64,000 bases of DNA from Leptobrachium leishanense. Lineage: Eukaryota > Chordata > Amphibia > Anura > Megophryidae. Shown here piece after piece: positions 52,172 to 63,258 of this stretch. Position 1 is the stretch's first letter. Each line of letters opens with the position of its first letter. Both the position numbers and the translations under genes were made by a program. The notes under the pieces are model-generated. The model made no database searches. It worked only from the letters and a program-made list of their open reading frames with translations, and had not been told where the DNA came from. The stretch spans positions 351,192,942-351,256,941 of the forward strand of contig CM019063.1 of assembly GCA_009667805.1 (NCBI GenBank), written 5' to 3'.

Positions 52172-53662
52172 ATGGATCCAGACACTGTTGCCGAGTGGTG
52201 TGGGGAGCACAGTAGCCAGTCAGAATGTTGTATAGTTATGGATATTCCAGCAGACACTTGGGCTGAAGATCAGATTCGCCAGGCCGTGGCCACGCTAGCA
52301 CCAGATCATCGGGGGTTAATACTGGACATTAAAAAAAACCCAGATACTTCTCACATGTATGTTCTTCTCGAATGGAGAAAGGGTGTTCCGCCATGTTTTC
52401 AGGGCACGAGCGTGAAACTGGCCGAAGAGGTGGAAGTCCAACTAATTAAGCCAAGTACGCCACGTGGCGAATCCGCAAGTGTTTCCGCGTCTAGTCCGTT
52501 GGCCATGATAGGGCCTGAATTTATCGTGGCTATTGGAGATCTACTGGCTAAATGTCAGAAAACAAGCCCTCCTCACACTAACTTCGGTTATCGACGGTTA
52601 AGAAATTTTACAGGAAACGTACCAACTCCGGCGGGAGAAGAAACCTTTGAAGAATGGGTGGAACAGGCGATGCAGGCTCTGGATGAGTGGGATGTCCCTG
52701 AGGCCCAGAAAAAGCAAAGGATCACCGAGAGCTTAAAGGGACCTGCGTCAGAAGCGGTGAGAAACCTAAAACTGAGTAGAAAAGATTGTACTGCTTTGGA
52801 TTATTTAAACGTTCTTGAAGAAGTTTTTGGGCGAACTGTAAAGGCGGCCGAATTGGTATATCAGTACGAACACACCTATCAGAGAAGAGGTGAAAGGATG
52901 ACCGAGTACATGAGGCGCCTGGATAAGATTCTACACCAGATACTCCTGAAGAAAGGGGCCGAACCGGCCGAAGTAGATAAGATCCGAATAAAACAGATCC
53001 TGAGGGGCTCTCAACCTCTAGATCCAGTGATGATGCAGCTGAGAAGCAGAGCAGGTAACCAAGAGTTAAAGTACCTGGAACTGATCCGAGTTGTACGAGA
53101 GGAAGAGGCTTTACTAGAAGAGAAATCTTTCAGGCGGGGGGAAAGAGCTTATGCACAACCTGTGAGACATAACGACGGCCTGCAACCTGAAAGCGACTCT
53201 CTAGATACCTATGGATCTGATGAGGACGAACAAGAACATTTAGTTGTTTTTAAATCTACAGAGAAGGCTGCCAAAGAGTCGAACCTCCCTGAACGGGGTG
53301 AATTGTCCAAGACCGTCAAGAAGGTTCAGGAAGCTCAAGTTGAATTGCAGCAAGCGCATGCGGAACTGTGCCAGGTATTGATGAAGGTGACAGAGATGCA
53401 GGCAGAAATGCAGAAATTCCTCACAGGTATGCAGACGACGGGAGTTGCTGTGGCGTCTGGTCCAAATCCTTTAACCAAATCTCAACAAGCAACTACGTCT
53501 CCGCTCTCTAAGAAGAGATGTTTCGGGTGTGGAGAAATGGGCCATTTCCGCGCACAGTGCAAAGGCCGAAAGCCTGAGAAGGATAGAGTCAAGGGACTGT
53601 TGGAAGCTCTGGAGGGACTGTTATCTACCTCACTGGCGGGAAACGCCAGAGGGCACCAGTGA
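52172..53662 (+). CDS. Gypsy Gag with PNMA-like N-terminus and CCHC knuckle
   Basis: Structural protein. The start is placed at 52,172 (MDPDTVAEW), because the in-frame Met at 52,103 lies inside the LTR. About 496 codons, open. N-terminal RRM-like fold region (CIVMDIPADTW, then LEWRKGVP) resembles PNMA/gypsy Gag. Capsid region (residues about 145-330) includes FEEWVEQAMQALDEW and a retrotransposon-gag motif. A coiled coil lies at about 395-440, then the knuckle CFGCGEMGHFRAQC (about 53,521-53,562). The last codons overlap a -1 slip site leading into pol. Confidence 0.9.
   Translation: MDPDTVAEWCGEHSSQSECCIVMDIPADTWAEDQIRQAVATLAPDHRGLILDIKKNPDTSHMYVLLEWRKGVPPCFQGTSVKLAEEVEVQLIKPSTPRGESASVSASSPLAMIGPEFIVAIGDLLAKCQKTSPPHTNFGYRRLRNFTGNVPTPAGEETFEEWVEQAMQALDEWDVPEAQKKQRITESLKGPASEAVRNLKLSRKDCTALDYLNVLEEVFGRTVKAAELVYQYEHTYQRRGERMTEYMRRLDKILHQILLKKGAEPAEVDKIRIKQILRGSQPLDPVMMQLRSRAGNQELKYLELIRVVREEEALLEEKSFRRGERAYAQPVRHNDGLQPESDSLDTYGSDEDEQEHLVVFKSTEKAAKESNLPERGELSKTVKKVQEAQVELQQAHAELCQVLMKVTEMQAEMQKFLTGMQTTGVAVASGPNPLTKSQQATTSPLSKKRCFGCGEMGHFRAQCKGRKPEKDRVKGLLEALEGLLSTSLAGNARGHQ
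53638..53644 (+). promoter_or_regulatory. -1 ribosomal frameshift heptamer G GGA AAC
   Basis: GGGAAAC is in the correct register: GGA and AAC are gag codons, with the first G ending the preceding codon. The gag stop is 16 bases downstream (53,660-53,662), and the protease ORF is in the -1 frame. A small stem (CGAGG...CCTCG, 53,682-53,697) follows at a longer distance than usual. Confidence 0.8.
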
Positions 53663-54723
53663 AGGAGCAACCTGAGTACCCGAGGGTTGAACCTCGCTCC
53701 AGAAATCAAGCCAAGGGTAAGAGGGCGAAAAGGCCCAAAGCCGAGCCGACTGTAGAGCCTGCCAGGACTGAAAGAGTCATTCCCTTAGCATCCGGGTCTA
53801 CGTCATGGGGAAGCAATGCACACCCAAAACCTGCACGGGCCAAGAAAAAGGCCAGGGTACAACAAACTGGGTCTAAGTGTCCGGATACCGCCACCAAGTT
53901 TCCCGACCAACTGATAGGTCCTTCTCCTATTGTGCCAATCCAAGTGGAAGGAGTCTACACCAAAGCCCTGTTGGATTCAGGGGCTCAAGTAACATTGATC
54001 TACAGAGACTTCTACGAGAAACACTTAAAGCACATTCCTTTGCAAGAATTGAAGGATTTGGAAATCTGGGGTATCGGCACTGAGAAACTCCCTTATGACG
54101 GGTACCTGCAAGTGAAGTTGGAGATCGGATCTGAAGTCATCGGGCAGTCTGGGGGTTGTGATGCATTGGCTATTGTGTGTCCTCGACCCTCGGGTGCGAA
54201 CAGAAGCTCCCTGATAGTGGGGACGAATACTGACCTAGTGCGGCGTCTCCTGACGCCTATCGTGTTGGAAGAAGGTTCAACTCAAGGAGTACACCCAATG
54301 TTACGTCCGGTCTATCAGAGGATGGTCGAAGAACGAAAGGCACCTGCCGAGGTGGGAAGACTGTGGAGACTGGGTGGAACAGAGAAGGTTCTGCAAGCAG
54401 GAGAAGTAGCGAGTTTCCGGGCTTCAGTCAAGTTGAATGGATCGCAACCAGGCCCCTATGTGGTGCTGGGAACCGATTTTGATCATGGGAGTGAAACCGG
54501 AGTCGAAGTAATTCCTGAAATAATCTCCACCAAAGCTCTGAAGAGAACACGAGAAAGAGTCTCGGTCAGTGTGTGCAACGTGACGGATTTTCCAGTAGTC
54601 CTTAAAGCACGAATGCCTATTGGGCAAGTAGAGTCTGCTACACCCCTCTCTACCGATTCAGGAGGGGGAGAGGGTAAAGAGATTCCAGATGAAAGATTCT
54701 ACCCCAAGGACGCTCCTATTTAA
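53645..54723 (+). CDS. Gypsy protease region of pol
   Basis: In the -1 frame relative to gag, entered through the slip site. A basic Pro-rich stretch, then an aspartic protease with ALLDSGAQVTLIY (about residues 105-117 of the open segment). The rest is a long inter-domain region ending at a TAA at 54,721-54,723, which would cut off RT in this copy. Confidence 0.85.
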
Positions 54724-56440
54724 CCTGAATGGAAGAAACGTCTTCAGTCTCAAGTTCTAAAGTGGAAGGAATTGTTTTCAAAAGATGAGTTCGATGTGGG
54801 CCTAGCTAAAGTACTGAGCACCGCATTCGATTACAAGAAGACAAGCCGTTTCGCGAAAGATCAAGGCGAGTTCCGCTAGGAGACTTAGATGATCTGAGAG
54901 AGCAGCTGAACGAGTTACAGAGAACCAAGGTGATTCAAGAGTCCAGGAGCCCGTATGCATCTCCTATAGTGTTGGTCCGGAAGAAAAATGGTTCTGTCCG
55001 CTTATGCATAGACTATCGCACATTGAACCGGAGAACCATCCCCGATCAGTATGCCACTCCTCGGATTGAAGATGCCCTACAGTGTTTGTCTGGAGCAAAG
55101 TGGTTTAGTGTACTAGACCTGCGAAGTGGGTATCACCAGATACCAATGCATCCTGAAGACAAGGAGAAAACTGCGTTCAATCTGTCCACTGGGGTTCTTT
55201 GAATTCAACAGGATGCCTCAAGGCCTTACGGGGGCTCCAGCTACGTTCCAACGGTTGATGGAGAAGACAGTCGGGGATATGAATCTAATCGAAGTATTAG
55301 TGTACCTGGATGACATAATTGTGTTTGGGAAGACTCTGGAAGAACATGAGCAACGTTTGGAGAAGGTCTTGAAGAGGCTCCATGAAGAGGGGCTGAAACT
55401 GTCTCTGGAGAAATGCCAATTCTGTCTACCATCTGTTACGTATCTGGGACATGTGGTCTCAGCGGAAGGTGTTTCAACAGACCCTCGGAAGTTGGAGGCC
55501 GTAGCTTCTTGGCCTAGACCCCGAAACGTCACTGAGCTTAGATCTTTCTTGGGATTCTGTTCATATACTATCGAAGATTTGTGGAGGATTCGCGAAAATA
55601 GCCCAACCACTGAACAAACTCCTGCAGAAGGAAACCACAGAAGAAGGCTGTAAGGTCTCTGACAAAAACCCGTCAGCTCCGGGGCCAAGGAAAGCTCGAG
55701 AGTCTATACAAGGTGAATGGACCAGTCAATGTGAAGGAGCTTTCGTAAAGCTGAAAGAGAGCCTGACCCGAGCTCCTGTTTTGGCCTATGCGGACCCTCA
55801 CAAGCCGTATGAACTACATGTGGATGCCAGCCGAGAAGGTCTGGGAGGAGTCCTATATCAGGAGTATGGTGGGTTGCTGAGGCCTGTGGCGTACGTGAGC
55901 CGGAGCCTTGCGCCTTCGGAGAAGAACTATCCTACTCACAAGCTGGAGTTCCTAGCCTTGAAGTGGGCAGTGGTGGACAAGTTGAAAGACTATCTGTATG
56001 GAGCTGAGTTCGTGATCAAGACGGATAACAATCCTCTTACTTACATCCTTACTACCGCAAAAGTGGACGCAACGGGACATCGGTGGTTGGCCGCTCTGTC
56101 AGGGTTTCGGTTCAGCCTGAAGTATCGCCCTGGGGTGAATAATCGAGATGCTGATGCGTTATCGAGAAGACCCTACACTACAGAATGGACTCAGTTGACT
56201 CCAGACGGGGTGCAAGCTTTGTGTCAAGGAACAGAGCGCCGGGTCAAAGGAGGGATTGAAGCAGAGGCCATAGGAGTTATGGCTGCGGCTGTTCCTGAGT
56301 TCTACTGTAACCCTACGCAGTTAAGGGATGAAAGTTTACCTACCTTTTCGAGACAGGACCTGAAAGCAGATCAGGCCAGAGACCCTTTAATTGCCTTGAC
56401 CATAAAGGCCCTGTCTGCAAATCAGCAAGAATTTTGTTAA
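54724..56440 (+). pseudogene. Gypsy reverse transcriptase and RNase H, frameshifted
   Basis: RT motifs: SPYASPIVLVRKKNGSVRLC (54,948-55,010), FSVLDLRSGYHQIPM (55,108-55,150), then after a frame break near 55,195 MPQGLTGAPATFQ and YLDDIIVFG (about 55,300-55,330). Another break near 55,565. RNase H in 55,781-56,440 shows ELHVDASREGLGG and IKTDNNPL and ends with DADALSRRP. At least three frame changes plus the upstream stop make this copy non-functional. Confidence 0.92.
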
Positions 56441-57964
56441 CCAACTCCCCGAGTGGAGCCAGATTGGTCTACAAAGAGTGGGAGCGGTTAAAGATGTTGG
56501 ATGGGGTGGTCTACCGAAGGGGCCCCTCAACCAACTCTGAAGAGATTCAACAGTTATTCCTCCCTACTAAACATAGGGAGAGTGTGCTGCGATCACTACA
56601 TGATGAGCATGGACATTTGGGTGCAGAGAGAACTTTTAAGCTGGTGCGAGATAGGTTCTATTGGCCTTGTATGAGGGCTGAAGTAGAAAGCTATTGTCAT
56701 TCCTGTCTGAGGTGTATTCAGAGAAAGACTCTACCGACCCGAACTGCTCCAATGAGCCATCTGCAGAGCCAGGGACCCATGGATTTGGTGTGCATTGACT
56801 TCTTGTGCTTAGAGCCGGATGCTAGTGGGCAAGGGAACATTCTAATAGTGACTGATCATTTCACTCGTTACGCCCAAGCTTTTTCCACGAAAGATCAACG
56901 CGCTCCGACTGTAGCCAAGGTGTTGATGGAAAAGTTCTTTGTTCACTACGGACTGCCAAGGAGAGTGCACTCTGATCAGGGTAGAGACTTTGAAAGCAGA
57001 CTGGTGGGGCAGTTGTTAGAGCTGTTGGGAATCCAAAAGACCCGAACCACACCATATCACCCTCAAGGTGATGCTCAGCCTGAAAGGTTTAATCGCACAC
57101 TGCTAAACATGCTGGGGACCTTGTCGAATGTGGAGAAGCAGAGTTGGAGTCGTCACATAGCTACTCTGGTGCATGCATATAACAGTACGGAGAGCGATGC
57201 AACTGGATATTCACCGTACCGTCTTATGTTTGGAAGGGAGGCTCGACTGCCGGTTGATTTGGCATTTGGGTTATCCCTAGACCAGACCTCAGTAGCTTCC
57301 CATAGAAACTATGTGGATAGACTTCGAAAGAATCTGGCTTCTGCGTTTGAACAGGCCCGTTTGACCTCGGGAAACAGGGAGCAAAGAAACAAAAGGAACT
57401 ATGACCTGAAAGTTCGAATACAAGATCTACAACCCGGTGATAGGGTCTTATTGAGAAGAACTTGGGTGCGGCTGCGAGACACAAGTTGGCGGATAGGTGG
57501 AGTTCCCAGGTTTACATTGTCTGCAAACAACTGCCGGGTTACCAGTGTATCAGATTCGCCCGGATGGAAAGGCTGGGCCTCTTAAGAACTGGCACCGAAA
57601 CCACTTGTTACCTTTGAGAGAGGCTGTAAGGATGCCGGTTGGGGACGAATTGCCTCGGCCAAATCCGCCTGTTCCATGTTTGCCTCCTGTTACTCGATCT
57701 CAACAGACCCGGGTTGCCAAAGAGAGCGAAAGAGACAGTGAAGAAGAGAGTTATTGTCTAGGTTGGATGCGCTCGCCGGAGCCTGAAGAGGTTGTCGTTG
57801 TCCCTGAGCGGTGGGAGAGTAACTTGAGGCCTGAAGCTCCAGAATTCTTGTTGGAAGTCCCTGAGGCTGTGGGGATCCCGGTAGCTCCGAAGCTTATTCA
57901 GGTGATTACAGTTCTATGCCTTCACTGGAGGGATCATACTCTGAAGAAACGTCTGCTCCAGTGA
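56434..57964 (+). pseudogene. Gypsy integrase, core intact, C-terminus frameshifted
   Basis: The frame 56,434-57,585 contains the zinc-binding part (HGHLGAERTFK to CHSCLRC, about 56,605-56,720) and the catalytic core with VCIDFL, HSDQGRDF and GDAQPERFNRT giving D, D and E. The GPY/F-like C-terminal region changes frame near 57,500 and continues to 57,964 and again to 58,227. The last segment is acidic and proline-rich with ERESDSEEES-like runs; no chromodomain seen. Confidence 0.92.
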
Positions 57965-58305
57965 TAGAAAGAGAAATTGAGCCAACGCCTATAGTACTTC
58001 CACCTGAAGAGGAACTGATTGAGCCAGAACCAAAACGCTCTGTTCGACCGCCCCAACGACTCACCTACGACTCACCAGGACATAGCACTGAAGAGGCCAT
58101 CACCACGGTGCGGAGGTTGCCCGAAGTGTCTGCTATGCTAGCTGAGGTAGCCCAAAATATGAGTCAACTTGAGGAAGTGTTATTAACTCACTATATGTAT
58201 GCTGCTGAACCTGTACATGTTATATAAACTGCATTCAAATGTTGGAAATGTAATGTAATTGTTGTACCTCCTTGGAGAGACCCAAGAGTTCTAGGAGGGG
58301 GAGAG
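57965..58305 (+). other. Gypsy pol C-terminal tail and polypurine tract
   Basis: The open frame 57,916-58,227 continues an acidic tail (VIEREIEPTPIVLPPEEELI) and stops at 58,227. A 78-base non-coding spacer ends in the polypurine tract directly before the 3' LTR. Confidence 0.7.
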
Positions 58306-59380
58306 TGTAGCGCTGTGTTAAAAATCATCTTGCTGTGGCAGTACCTATCTTTGGCCACAAGATGGAGACTATCGCGATCAGATACTGGACATTGGGACTA
58401 CAACGCCCGGCATGCTTTGCAAGAAGACAGGAAGTGGGTGGGGACTGGACACTTACATCCTCTGCCTCGTGGAGAAAGTTCCAGAGCGCGCCGGGGAAGC
58501 AGAGAAAGCAGACGCACCGAGGAGATCGCGGGAGAATCTAGGCCCAAAGCCTGAGGGAGACCTGTTGTTCCGGTTTGGGTCACCTAGCCTGAGGAGAAGG
58601 AGACTCGCCAGAGCCCAGACACTGCTGCAGACCGGCGGAATCGAACGGAGAGCAGGCGGTGAGCTGGACAAGCGGCATAAAGTGAGACAACGGATCCGGC
58701 CGCTAGTATCCCCAGTCAAGATCCGGAGGAGAGACGTCCTGGGTCAGCGGAGCCTAAAGCCTGCGTCGGATGGGTGAGAGGCCTCCAAGGCTGTTTGTGA
58801 TTAAAGGTCAAGCTGCTGTTTCTGTTTAAAGTCCACAGGGCCCCAACTGACTAGTCGAAGACTTTCTTTAAATAAACTCACTGGCCAGTTGAACAGTACC
58901 CGGGTACCACACACACATATACACCCTTCACCTCCTGGGACTTAACTTGTGCAGGACTAATTTTTTTTTAGGAATCGGAATAGGGGTTGAAAATAAAGAT
59001 ACGTTCCGAATATATATTTTTCCTCTTTTTCCGTTGCGCGTTTGCCGTAATACGAAGGGATTGTATGTTCGGGGTTTTGCTACGTGTTTTCTTTTTCTGA
59101 ACTATCGGGAAATTGCATTGCTTTTATGTTCGGTTGCGAATATTTTATTTTCCGAAATACGAAGCCTCGTGTTTCGTTTCTTTTCCGCTACGCGTTTTAC
59201 CGGGATACGAAAATACTGTAATAATACTTGTGAATACCGTTTTTCAACATCTGCTCAAATATTTTAGTAAACTATATAAATATAAAAACTCACAACTGTG
59301 TTGGAGTATATTTATTCCCTAGTGCGGGGAGACTGACCCGTGGTTCATTTTCAGCGGCTCCTTCGGGAGTGAGCGCTACA
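58306..59380 (+). repeat. Gypsy 3' LTR (1,075 bp)
   Basis: Same ends and length as the 5' LTR; preceded by the polypurine tract TAGGAGGGGGAGAG (58,292-58,305). Confidence 0.95.
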
Positions 59381-59572
59381 CTTATTTTCCACAATAATTT
59401 GCAAATAAATTCTTTAAAAATCAGACAATGTGATTTTCTGGATTTTTTTTTCTCATTTTGTCTCTCATAGTTAAAGTGTACCTATGATGACAATTACAGG
59501 CTTCGCTCATCTTTTTAAGTGGGAGAACCTGCACAATTGGTGGCTGACTAAATACTTTTTTGCCCCACTGTA

Positions 59573-59910
59573 TATAGCCCAGGTAAGCAACATTGTTGCA
59601 AACACACCACCAATAACACCCTAGATTTCTTCTTGACTGACAGGCCCAGACTATCAGTCAAGCCCCCCCCCCGAGAGGCCCAAGGGATTCTACAGCTTTC
59701 CAGATCCTTCCTTAACTGACAGGCCCAGGCCATCAGTCATGTCCCCCTTCCTGAAAGGTCCAGGAGGTTCTTTCCTAGTCAATATATTTTCATAAATCTG
59801 TATCTTTTGCAGTTTTACAAAAAAGATTAATGTAAATAAGAATCTAAAACTTAAAGATAAATGTAAAGGAAAGACCTCGTGCAATTCTGCTACTGAATTT
59901 TTATAAACAA
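59573..59910. other. Unassigned, with a local tandem duplication
   Basis: Two diverged units of about 70 bp (59,635-59,700 and 59,710-59,775) share CTGACAGGCCCAG and CATCAGTCA-type words. Otherwise nothing recognised. Confidence 0.45.
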
Positions 59911-60233
59911 TTTGTTAGCTCTGTCTCTGCCGCTCCCCTCTGCGAGTCCCTTCACTGGCTCCCCATCCACTGCAGAATTAAGTTTAAAATCCTTATCCTT
60001 ACCTACAAAACCCTCACTAACTCAGCTCCCCACTACCTGTCCTCACTAATCACCAAATACACCCCAGCCCGCTCCCTAAGGTCAAACAGTGACCTGCGCC
60101 TAGCTTCTCCCCGCATCACCTCTTCCCATGATAGACTGCAGGATTTCTCACGTGCAGCCCCCACTCTCTGGAACGCTCTCCCTCGTACTGTCAGACTTTC
60201 CCCTAACTTCTCTTCCTTCAAACGCTCCCTTAA

Positions 60234-61278
60234 CCACTTCAATGCGGAGGACCGCTGCTGGCCGATCGCTGGCCCCCCCGGTGCGGGCTGACATCCTCGA
60301 TGTCAGCCCGGCATCCGGAACCGCAGCCGCTGGAATTAGGTGGCGGCGTTGCGGGGGTTAACCCAGGCACCATTTGGAAGGGCACAGCCTGCCCTTCCAA
60401 ATGGTGCCTGGCATTAACCCCTGGGGAGCTGGATCGCGAATTGGCGCTGAAAAGCGCCGGTTCGCGATCCTTTCCCGGAGCTGGCCGACATCTTGGATGT
60501 CGACCAAGCCTCCGGGAACTCCCCCTGAGGACTGGCGTCATCATGCGTAGCACGATGACGCCAGTCCTAGAGTTAACCCCTAACTGCCACCAACGGTGGA
60601 GATAGGGAGTTCCAATGAACTCCCTATCTCCCGATCCGTGGCAGCTAGGGGTTAATGTTTGGTATGGTTGGATCGGCCAGAGCATGGCCGTTCCAACGAT
60701 ACCAAGCACGAATGTGAAAAAAGTTTTTTAAAAAAAATTAAAATTAAAATTAAAAATAAAAATATGTTTTAAAAAAAAATTATAAAAAAAAAAATAAACA
60801 TTTTTTTTCTTTTTTTTGGTTTGTTAGTGTAGCAATATTGTTCCCATTTCAATTATAATGTGAACAATGATGCTGCACTAACGATTTTTGTATGCGGTGC
60901 GTTTGTTAAAAATCGCATAATTTTCCCCCAAAAAAATGTAACGAGTCCCCATCTCTAATTTTTTTAACAAGCGCACCCCATACAAAATATAACCGCAATT
61001 GCTCGCATGTTAAAATGTGAAAAAAAACACTTTACACGTTGTAAATTATTGAAAATACATATTTTATTGCATTTTTTGTTATAATATACAGACATGACAT
61101 AACGTATACATATAATAATGACATATTATGAATCTACCGAGTCTGACGGAAAGAACGATATATAATATGTCTGGGTAATATACTAAAATAAGCCTTCAAA
61201 ACACGTTTAAACATGATGAGCAAAACCGGTAAAAATGACCTCAGCACAGAGGCGGGAAAAGCCTCAGCAGCGAAAGGG
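60234..61278. mobile_element. piggyBac-like MITE (1,045 bp) with serial hairpins, TTAA target
   Basis: TTAA at 60,230-60,233 and 61,279-61,282. Ends CCACTTCAATGCGGAGG and the complement of CCCTTTCGCTGCTGAGG are imperfect inverted repeats of piggyBac type. The left third (60,275-60,710) is a row of near-perfect hairpins; the right part is AT-rich and shared with the copy at 42,430-43,070. Non-coding. Confidence 0.82.
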
Positions 61279-61390
61279 TTAAAACATTCCTATTTAGGGA
61301 AGCCTACCACCCAACTCACTGACGCAACCATGAATCACTCTCACCTTACAGTCCTCTCCTCCTGTTTCCAACCCCAACCCTCCCAGATTG

Positions 61391-61824
61391 TAGGGATGTG
61401 CGTTTCGGGTTTCGGAATTACCACGAAATTTCCCGATTCGTGTTTTCCGATTCGGCCGATTTTCCGAAAATGTTTAGATCCGAAAATGGCAGATTCGAAA
61501 AGTTTTCCGAGCCGAAACGAAATATTTTCGGAATTTTCGAATGGACTTGAAATGTGTCAAATCGAAATTTATTGCTTTGAAACAAGGAGAACAGATGTTC
61601 CAAAAAAACTAAAATTTCCGAAATCACGAAAAGTCGATACAAAAAACGAGCTAAGTGACACGAAAATACGAAAAATGGTCGATATTCCGAAAAAAAAATG
61701 TACACGAAAAACGAGTCTAGCCGAACCGAATCGAAACAGAAATCGGTCGAAACGAGCCGAATCGAAAAGTTTGAAAATCCGAAAAATCGAATCGAACCGA
61801 AAAAAAAATCGGTGCACAAGCCTA
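61391..61824. mobile_element. hAT MITE (434 bp) with exact 8-bp duplication
   Basis: TAGGGATGTGC at the left and GCACAAGCCTA at the right, flanked by CCAGATTG at 61,383-61,390 and 61,825-61,832. Same family as 10,543-11,337 but without the minisatellite. Confidence 0.92.
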
Positions 61825-61983
61825 CCAGATTGTGAGTTCCTACGGGAATAGGGCCCTCATCTCCTCCTGTACTGTTTGTCAAATGTTGTTCAATGTATTG
61901 TAACCCTATCTATACTGTGCTTATTGTACAGCGCTGCGGAATATGCTGGCGCTTTATAAATAAAGAATAATAATAATAATAAT

Positions 61984-62823
61984 AGCTGTCTGCCAAGCCT
62001 TGTACCTCAGACACATCGAAAGGGCAGAACAATGCCCACAGGGCTAAAAATTATTTAATTTGCTTTTGGGGTGCAGATCAGCAGATAGAGAATGAGATAT
62101 CTCGATATCGGGGCACCGCATGGTGCCTTTAAAGAATGAGATATTGCGATCTCGGTATTGAAGGAGTTAAGATATCCTTACTGAATTCTCTCACTCCAAA
62201 AGCGTACAAGCACTTAATATTTCTTTACTATCTGTAATCGTTGGAACTATATACCAGGTGTTCCCAACCGCATTCCTCAAGTATCCCCAACAGGTCAGTT
62301 TTTCCAGATAGCTTAAACACAGCACAGGTGATATGATTTGCTGCTCAGTGATTTCAGGATTGAGGGAGTCTGCATTTCCCAAAGGCAATCCTTAAAACCT
62401 GGCCTGTTAGGGGTACTTGAGGACCGCGGTTGGGAACCACTGCTATATACTCTCAATTCATATTACTATTTGGCCAGATGTTCCCATCTAATACCACATA
62501 CATTTTTTGTTATTAATAGACATGTGTTGGGTGTGTTGTATTTTAGATTTGTGTTTAGAGATTGAATAGAACTGATGTTTTTTCTTTCTTTAGTATTCAA
62601 TTTTGTGATTAATTAATATTTAGTAAAGTATAATTTTTTTTCATCTTTTGAGCTTTAATAATTGTGGTTTGCTTTCATTAACAGACATTCACATTCAATA
62701 CTTATTGAGGCCTTTATGAAATCTAGTGTTGTTGTTTTTAATATTTATTTGTGTTATGTCGAGGATATGTGAATTTAATTAAAACTATTAAGCAGGGCTA
62801 ATCTATACTTCATATATACTGTA
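61984..62823. other. Unassigned AT-rich sequence
   Basis: Contains a possible degraded hAT-like piece near 62,240-62,450 (CCAGGTGTTCCCAACC and GGTTGGGAACCACTGC as imperfect inverted ends). No gene seen. Confidence 0.4.
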
Positions 62824-63033
62824 TATTATTATTATTATTCTTTATTTATAAAGCGCTGGCATATTCCGCAGCGCTGTACAATAGGCACAGTATAGACAGG
62901 GTTACAATACATTGAACAGCATTTGACAAACAGTACAGAAGGAGATGAGGGCCCTATTCCCGTAGGAACTCACAATCTAGAAGGGTTGGGGTTGGAAACA
63001 GGAGGAGAGGACTTCAAGGTGAGAGTGATTGAT
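62824..63033 (-). mobile_element. L2 LINE 3' fragment
   Basis: On the minus strand this is the same L2 tail as at 61,300-61,390 plus 61,833-61,983: GATTGTGAGTTCCTACGGGA, GCGCTGCGGAATATGCCAGC and a (ATT)n end. Only the last 200 bases are present, the usual 5' truncation. Confidence 0.85.
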
Positions 63034-63035
63034 GG

Positions 63036-63125
63036 TTGATATATTTATTTATTTATATATAAAGGATTTTACCAGGAAGGATACATTGAGTTTTCTCTCG
63101 TTTTCAAGTATGTCCTGGGTTCAAG
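63036..63125. repeat. Dispersed motif shared with 17.5 kb and the 10.9-kb minisatellite
   Basis: TTTATTTATTTA then GGATTTTACCAGGAAGGATA, CATTGAG and CGTTTTCAAGTATGTCCTGGG. Nearly the same 60 bases occur at 17,480-17,545. Confidence 0.75.
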
Positions 63126-63225
63126 AATAATGAATTGTTACAGTGTTAGAGAAATACAAAGTAATAAAATGCAAAATATTAAAAAGAAATTGCAAAAACA
63201 TACAGATTAACATGTTATATGTTTA

Positions 63226-63258
63226 CTAGTTGTAAAGCCTGCCCAGAGGGCAGTCTAT
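63226..63258 (-). other. Second Helitron 3' terminus (minus strand)
   Basis: Reverse complement reads CAATAGACTGCCCTCTGGGC then AGGCTTTACAACTAG followed by T, the same hairpin and CTAG end as at 8094-8126 with one base difference before CTAG. It marks the 3' end of a non-autonomous Helitron extending rightward out of the window. Confidence 0.85.

Larger units (their letters stand above)
51040..59380 (+). mobile_element. Ty3/gypsy LTR retrotransposon, complete structure (8.34 kb)
   Basis: Two LTRs of exactly 1,075 bp (51,040-52,114 and 58,306-59,380), primer site, gag, pol with protease-RT-RNase H-integrase order, and polypurine tract. Flanked by CTTA on both sides (51,036-51,039 and 59,381-59,384), inside the Tc1 element. 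About a dozen LTR differences by eye suggest a young insertion, but pol has several frameshifts and a stop. Confidence 0.95.
48503..59570 (+). mobile_element. Tc1/mariner transposon carrying a hAT MITE and a Ty3/gypsy element
   Basis: Terminal repeat CAGTGGGGCAAAAAAGTATT at 48,503 and its complement ending at 59,570, each flanked by TA (48,501-48,502 and 59,571-59,572). Removing the MITE and the LTR element leaves about 1.6 kb, the normal Tc1 size. Confidence 0.92.
59911..61983 (+). mobile_element. L2 LINE 3' end, split by two DNA-transposon insertions
   Basis: The first part (59,911-60,229) codes the L2 ORF2 C-terminus in one frame (HWLPIHCRIKFKIL and TLWNALPRTVR). It resumes after a piggyBac-like insertion at 61,283 and again after a hAT MITE at 61,833. 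The 3' end is TACAGCGCTGCGGAATATGC followed by GGCGCTTTATAAATAAAG and (AAT)n, the standard L2-type tail. Confidence 0.88.

Noticed and set aside
62240..62450. hAT MITE from imperfect inverted ends
   Set aside because: End sequences match only loosely and no target duplication is visible.
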